Positions 61,162 through 64,000 of a DNA stretch of 64,000 nt are shown here, in pieces (position 1 is the stretch's first letter; each line of letters starts with the position of its first letter). The position numbers were made by a program, and so were the translations under genes. The DNA comes from Kutzneria sp. CA-103260 (lineage in GTDB: Bacteria > Actinomycetota > Actinomycetes > Mycobacteriales > Pseudonocardiaceae): NCBI RefSeq assembly GCF_018263855.1, contig NZ_CP073318.1, positions 2,294,001 to 2,358,000 of the forward strand. Direction: 5' to 3'. Under the pieces are notes generated by a model. The model was not told where the DNA came from and ran no database searches. It worked only from the letters and a program-made list of their open reading frames with translations.

Positions 61162-61803
61162 CTAGGCCTTGCCGCGACCTGCTCCGCCACGGTCCGCGCT
61201 ACCACGCGCTCCGTTGCGTCTGTGCCTGTCGGGCGCGAGTGACGCGTCGAGGATGCCTGCGACGGTGGCCGGGAGATCGGCGGGAATGGTCGAGCGTGTC
61301 GAGAGGTAACGGCGTACGGCCGCGTACGGGAGGTCCACGACAAGCAGCAGGAGCTCAGCCATGTCTCGACCGGTTGTTGTGCGCAGGTCGCGAAGCAGGT
61401 GTCTGAGATGGGTGTCCCAACGCGCCTGCTCGGCCTCTCGCGACTGCTGCAGCGCGGCGGGCCATTCCAGTGGCAGGAACGCCGTTGGCCCGGCGAGCAG
61501 CACTTGGGCCTCGCCGGGGTTCGCGGCGCACCACGCGACCGTGTAGCGCGCGAGCTGCGTGGCGGCGGTGCGTGGGTCGCCGTCGAAGAGCGCATAGGCA
61601 CCGGCGTGGTAGCCCTCGACGGCGCGGTTCCAGACAGCTCCGAGCAGCGCGGCACGGTCCGGGAACCGGTGATAGACCGACCCGCTTGAGACCCCGGCGG
61701 CGCGGATGAGGCCGGCCATGGTGATGTCGGCGACGCTGCCTGAGACCAGCAGACCTACCGCCGCGTCGAGGAGCGCGGCGGTGTCGTGCACGACCCGGGC
61801 CAT
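61162..61803 (-). CDS. TetR-family repressor
   Basis: 213 aa from ATG 61803. DNA-binding domain TAALLDAAVGLLVSGSVADIT, AGLIRAAGVSSGSVYHRFPD then DRAALLGAVW; helical ligand domain to about 190 and a disordered basic tail. Divergent from the alcohol dehydrogenase gene. The 74-base gap holds three TCTAGAG repeats, so it probably represses itself and the dehydrogenase. Confidence 0.9.
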   Translation of the reverse strand: MARVVHDTAALLDAAVGLLVSGSVADITMAGLIRAAGVSSGSVYHRFPDRAALLGAVWNRAVEGYHAGAYALFDGDPRTAATQLARYTVAWCAANPGEAQVLLAGPTAFLPLEWPAALQQSREAEQARWDTHLRHLLRDLRTTTGRDMAELLLLVVDLPYAAVRRYLSTRSTIPADLPATVAGILDASLAPDRHRRNGARGSADRGGAGRGKA

Positions 61804-61827
61804 GCGTTGAAACTAGCGGACGCACCT

Positions 61828-61862
61828 TCTAGAGTGCTCTCTCTAGAGAGATATTTCTAGAG
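61828..61862. repeat. Three TCTAGAG repeats at exact 14-base spacing (TetR operator array)
   Basis: TCTAGAG begins at 61828, 61842 and 61856. The middle copy is within the perfect 12-base palindrome CTCTCTAGAGAG (61839-61850). The array fills the gap between the TetR and the dehydrogenase starts, so it is a strong operator candidate. Confidence 0.75.
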
Positions 61863-61877
61863 ATTGGAAGCCGTTCA

Positions 61878-62939
61878 ATGGAGAGCTTGGTGGTCACCGG
61901 GCCGTCCGCCCTCGAATGGCGGGACGTGCCGTCGCCGCGGCTGCATGACGACCAGGACGCGCTGGTGCGCCCGATCGTGTCCGCGACGTGCGACCTGGAC
62001 CGCCGCATCGTGGCCGGAGGATCGCCGTTCGAGCCGCCGTTCGCGCTCGGGCATGAAGCGGTCGGTGAGGTGCTCGAGGTCGGCGACGATGCCGGGTCGT
62101 TGGCGCCCGGTGATCTCGTGGTGATTCCGTGGCACATCAGCTGCGGGGGGTGCGTGAACTGCCTGCGCGGGTTGCCCGGCACCTGCAGTTCGGTCCCGCG
62201 GTTGGCTTCGTACGGCACCACGGCAGGAGGAAAGTGGGGCGGCCTGTTCGACGAGGTCGTCCGGGTGCCGTGGGCCGCGCACAACCTCGTGGCGCTACCC
62301 GCGACGGTTGACCCGCGCGTGGCCGCCTCGTCGGCCGACAACCTGACCGACGCGTTCCGTGCCGTCGCGCCCGTGCTGCGCGCGGACCCGGCGGCAAGCG
62401 TGCTCGTCGTCGGCGGCACCGCCAGTCTCGGCCTGCTGACCGTCCTGTGTGCCCGAACTCTGCGAGCCGCGGCCGTGACGTACGCCGACACCGACGCCGG
62501 GCGCCTGGCAAAGGCCGCCGAACTGGGGGCGACGGCGCTCGCTCTCGCCGAGTATCCCGACCGCGTCGACGGGGATTTCGACCTGGTGGTCGATGCCTCG
62601 GCCAACAAGGCCGGCTTCCGCTGCGCGCTGCTGTCGACCCGGCCGGGCGGCACCTGCGTCATCCGATCGATCTACTTCGGCGACGTCCCGCTCCCTTACT
62701 TCTCCCTCTACGCCACCGGCATCACCCTCGTGACCGGCCCGCCGCACGCCACGCCCCTGGTCCCGGACGTGCTGGCGCTGATCGCGGACGGCTCACTCGA
62801 CCCGTCACCGATCCTCGCCGGCCCGTACGACTGCGCCGATGCGGTGGACGTCCTGCTGGCGCCGCCACCCGGCAAGCCCCAGTTCATCCGCCCCCGGATC
62901 ATGTCGGACCGTCACGCTGACAGGGGTGCGGTTCGGTGA
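61878..62939 (+). CDS. Zinc-dependent alcohol dehydrogenase (MDR family)
   Basis: 353 aa. Catalytic zinc residues: Cys in VSATCDLDRRI and GHEAVGEV (His-Glu). The structural zinc site is CGGCVNCLRGLPGTC with four Cys. Rossmann fold: VLVVGGTASLGLLTVLCA, whose GxxxxG loop departs from the usual GxGxxG, then YADTDAGRLAKAAELGA. Substrate unknown; a glutathione-independent formaldehyde/threonine-type role is not excluded. Stop overlaps the GTG of the next gene (GTGA), so the two are co-translated. Confidence 0.88.
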   Translation: MESLVVTGPSALEWRDVPSPRLHDDQDALVRPIVSATCDLDRRIVAGGSPFEPPFALGHEAVGEVLEVGDDAGSLAPGDLVVIPWHISCGGCVNCLRGLPGTCSSVPRLASYGTTAGGKWGGLFDEVVRVPWAAHNLVALPATVDPRVAASSADNLTDAFRAVAPVLRADPAASVLVVGGTASLGLLTVLCARTLRAAAVTYADTDAGRLAKAAELGATALALAEYPDRVDGDFDLVVDASANKAGFRCALLSTRPGGTCVIRSIYFGDVPLPYFSLYATGITLVTGPPHATPLVPDVLALIADGSLDPSPILAGPYDCADAVDVLLAPPPGKPQFIRPRIMSDRHADRGAVR

Positions 62940-63247
62940 ACTACGTCGTCAGCGCAACCTGGATCGCGCGTGCCGACGTTGAGCCCGAGGTAGCCGCGGC
63001 GCTGCGCGAACTCGCCGCACACACGCGCATGGAGCCGGGCAATCTCGCCTACATCCCGTACCACGATCCCGCCGACCCGACGCGTTTCGGGATCTTCGAG
63101 GTCTACACCGACGAGAACGCCTTCGCGGCCCACCTGGACTCGCCGCACTTCCACCAGTTCGCCGTCGGCCGCGCCCTACCGCTGCTCGACCACCGTGGCC
63201 GCGAGACGTTCCGCACCCTCATCGCCTTACCGGAGCACCGCAAGTGA
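62936..63247 (+). CDS. ABM-family quinol monooxygenase-like protein
   Basis: 103 aa from GTG 62936, overlapping the dehydrogenase stop by 4 bases. The first strand NYVVSATWIARADVEP, then AHTRMEPGNLAYIPYHDPAD and FEVYTDENAFAAHLDSPHFHQF show the dimeric ABM fold, with the conserved HLxSPHFH motif of YgiN-type quinol monooxygenases. Cofactor-free oxidation or aldehyde-related protection are possible roles alongside the dehydrogenase. Confidence 0.85.
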   Translation: MNYVVSATWIARADVEPEVAAALRELAAHTRMEPGNLAYIPYHDPADPTRFGIFEVYTDENAFAAHLDSPHFHQFAVGRALPLLDHRGRETFRTLIALPEHRK

Positions 63248-63277
63248 GGTGATGCGCAGGCTGGAGCGGCTTCGATG

Positions 63278-64000
63278 TCAGTGGTCGAGTTGTCGCTGGA
63301 CGCGGTCGGCGTCCTGGTCGCGTCCTTGCTGCCGGAACAGTTCCAGCGCCTTTCGCCACTGCGCGCGGGCCTGCTCGTGTTCGCCGAGGGCGGCATGCGC
63401 GTCGCCGAGTTTCTCGTGGATCTCGGAGACAAGGACGTCGTGGCCGCGATCGCGGTACCGGGAAAGTGCCTCCTGGTAGTACTCGACGGCCTGCCGGTGA
63501 CGGCCACTGTGGTGGGCGATGTAGCCCAGACTGTCCAGCGTCGCGGCATCGCCCGCGACGCCGTCGAGGCTTCGCTGTATCGCGAGGGCGGCCTCGCAGT
63601 GGGTGCGGGCCGCGTCGAAGTCGCCCAGCTGGGCCAGGTAGTACCCCCTCTGGTTGAGGGCTGCCGCCTCCCGCGCCGGCTCGCCGAGCGTGCGGCTGAG
63701 GTCCACGAGGCGGGTGCCGTGCTCCAGAGCCCGCGGGTAGTTGTCCTGGCTCCGCCAAGCCCAGCCGAGCACGCGGTGGGTCTCGAACTGCTGGTCGATG
63801 TCGTGGTGTTCCTCGGCCAGGGCAAGGGCCCGGTGCAGGTACGCGATCGCCTCGCCGTGGCGTCCCAGATCGGCGAGCGCACTGCCCAGGCGCCGGTGGG
63901 CAAACATGGCGGCGCGGGGGTCGGTCAGGTGGGCGGTGGCGTCCAGCGCGGCCTGCCACACGACGACGTGGTCGTGGCGGTGGCCTCGTCGGACCTGGTA
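63278..64000 (-). CDS. AfsR-like TPR regulator (3' part)
   Basis: The frame is open past the right edge; the GTG at 63961 is internal. The visible 240 residues are TPR repeats: WQAALDATAHLTDPRAAMFAH, AIAYLHRALALAEEHHDIDQQF, GYIAHHSGRHRQAVEYYQEAL and the tail QQGRDQDADRVQRQLDH. They match the C-terminus of the AfsR-like protein at 36544-39306 (WRAALDASAHL, GRDDEADRVQRQLDALDG), so this is a paralogue, and a DNA-binding/NB-ARC part should lie beyond the window. Confidence 0.88.
   Translation of the reverse strand, partial: YQVRRGHRHDHVVVWQAALDATAHLTDPRAAMFAHRRLGSALADLGRHGEAIAYLHRALALAEEHHDIDQQFETHRVLGWAWRSQDNYPRALEHGTRLVDLSRTLGEPAREAAALNQRGYYLAQLGDFDAARTHCEAALAIQRSLDGVAGDAATLDSLGYIAHHSGRHRQAVEYYQEALSRYRDRGHDVLVSEIHEKLGDAHAALGEHEQARAQWRKALELFRQQGRDQDADRVQRQLDH

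Noticed and set aside
1..64000. tRNA, rRNA, CRISPR array, transposase or integrase
   Set aside because: None could be recognised by eye; no CRISPR-type spaced repeat series and no transposase or recombinase motifs among the coding frames.

Overview
The window looks like chromosome of a filamentous, high-GC actinomycete. The base composition, many GTG/TTG starts, an AfsR/SARP regulator, class I P450 operon, Tat-exported rubber oxygenase, RHS toxin and many TetR regulators fit Pseudonocardiales or Streptomyces-like taxa; the genus cannot be set from sequence alone. No tRNA, rRNA, CRISPR array or transposase was seen.

Layout. (1) 1-1754: the tail of a phthalate-dioxygenase-reductase type protein, then a secreted CBM2 protein with a possible Cip1-like domain. 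(2) 2300-6935: an RHS polymorphic toxin with a C-terminal PD-(D/E)XK-like nuclease and a probable immunity gene. (3) 7037-26449: a 19 kb biological-conflict island. It holds a DUF4062-NACHT protein, two convergent TIR-transmembrane-beta-propeller proteins, a membrane protein with a TIR-like domain, a caspase/SLATT pair, and a four-gene operon of TIR protein, MoxR ATPase, degenerate vWA protein and VMAP (EAD2-like plus VMAP-C). This is the most exciting part of the window. (4) 26483-29234: a DUF6461-like remnant, a TetR and an FAD monooxygenase with three matching palindromic operators, and an ABM-family monooxygenase. (5) 29295-31454: an orphan DUF4157 (eCIS-type) protein fused to a GT-B glycosyltransferase.

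(6) 31626-36402: a GntR regulator and divergent alpha/beta hydrolase, then a decaying polysaccharide locus (GH26 fragment, malectin-like protein, paired LacI-type operators) and two I36-type inhibitor paralogues. (7) 36544-39306: an AfsR-like regulator. (8) 39336-46525: a coherent rubber/isoprenoid catabolic cluster with a tandem-TetR fusion, acyl-CoA synthetase, acyl-CoA dehydrogenase, aldehyde dehydrogenase and latex-clearing protein Lcp. (9) 46641-51069: a thioesterase and a five-gene P450 operon (membrane protein, ferredoxin reductase, ferredoxin, P450, SDR). (10) 51240-55614: a NarL-type two-component pair, TetR, isochorismatase-like hydrolase and a second P450. (11) 55671-61088: a polyhydroxybutyrate-use locus with secreted depolymerase, 3-hydroxybutyrate-type dehydrogenase, MHS-family transporter and GAF/PucR regulator. 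(12) 61162-64000: a TetR with three evenly spaced TCTAGAG repeats, an alcohol dehydrogenase, an ABM-like protein and the 3' part of a second AfsR/TPR regulator.

Functionally the segment joins carbon scavenging (cellulose, mannan, rubber, PHB, P450 substrates) with a dense set of abortive-infection-like and inter-bacterial conflict genes. All family calls come from reading motifs; no database search was run.
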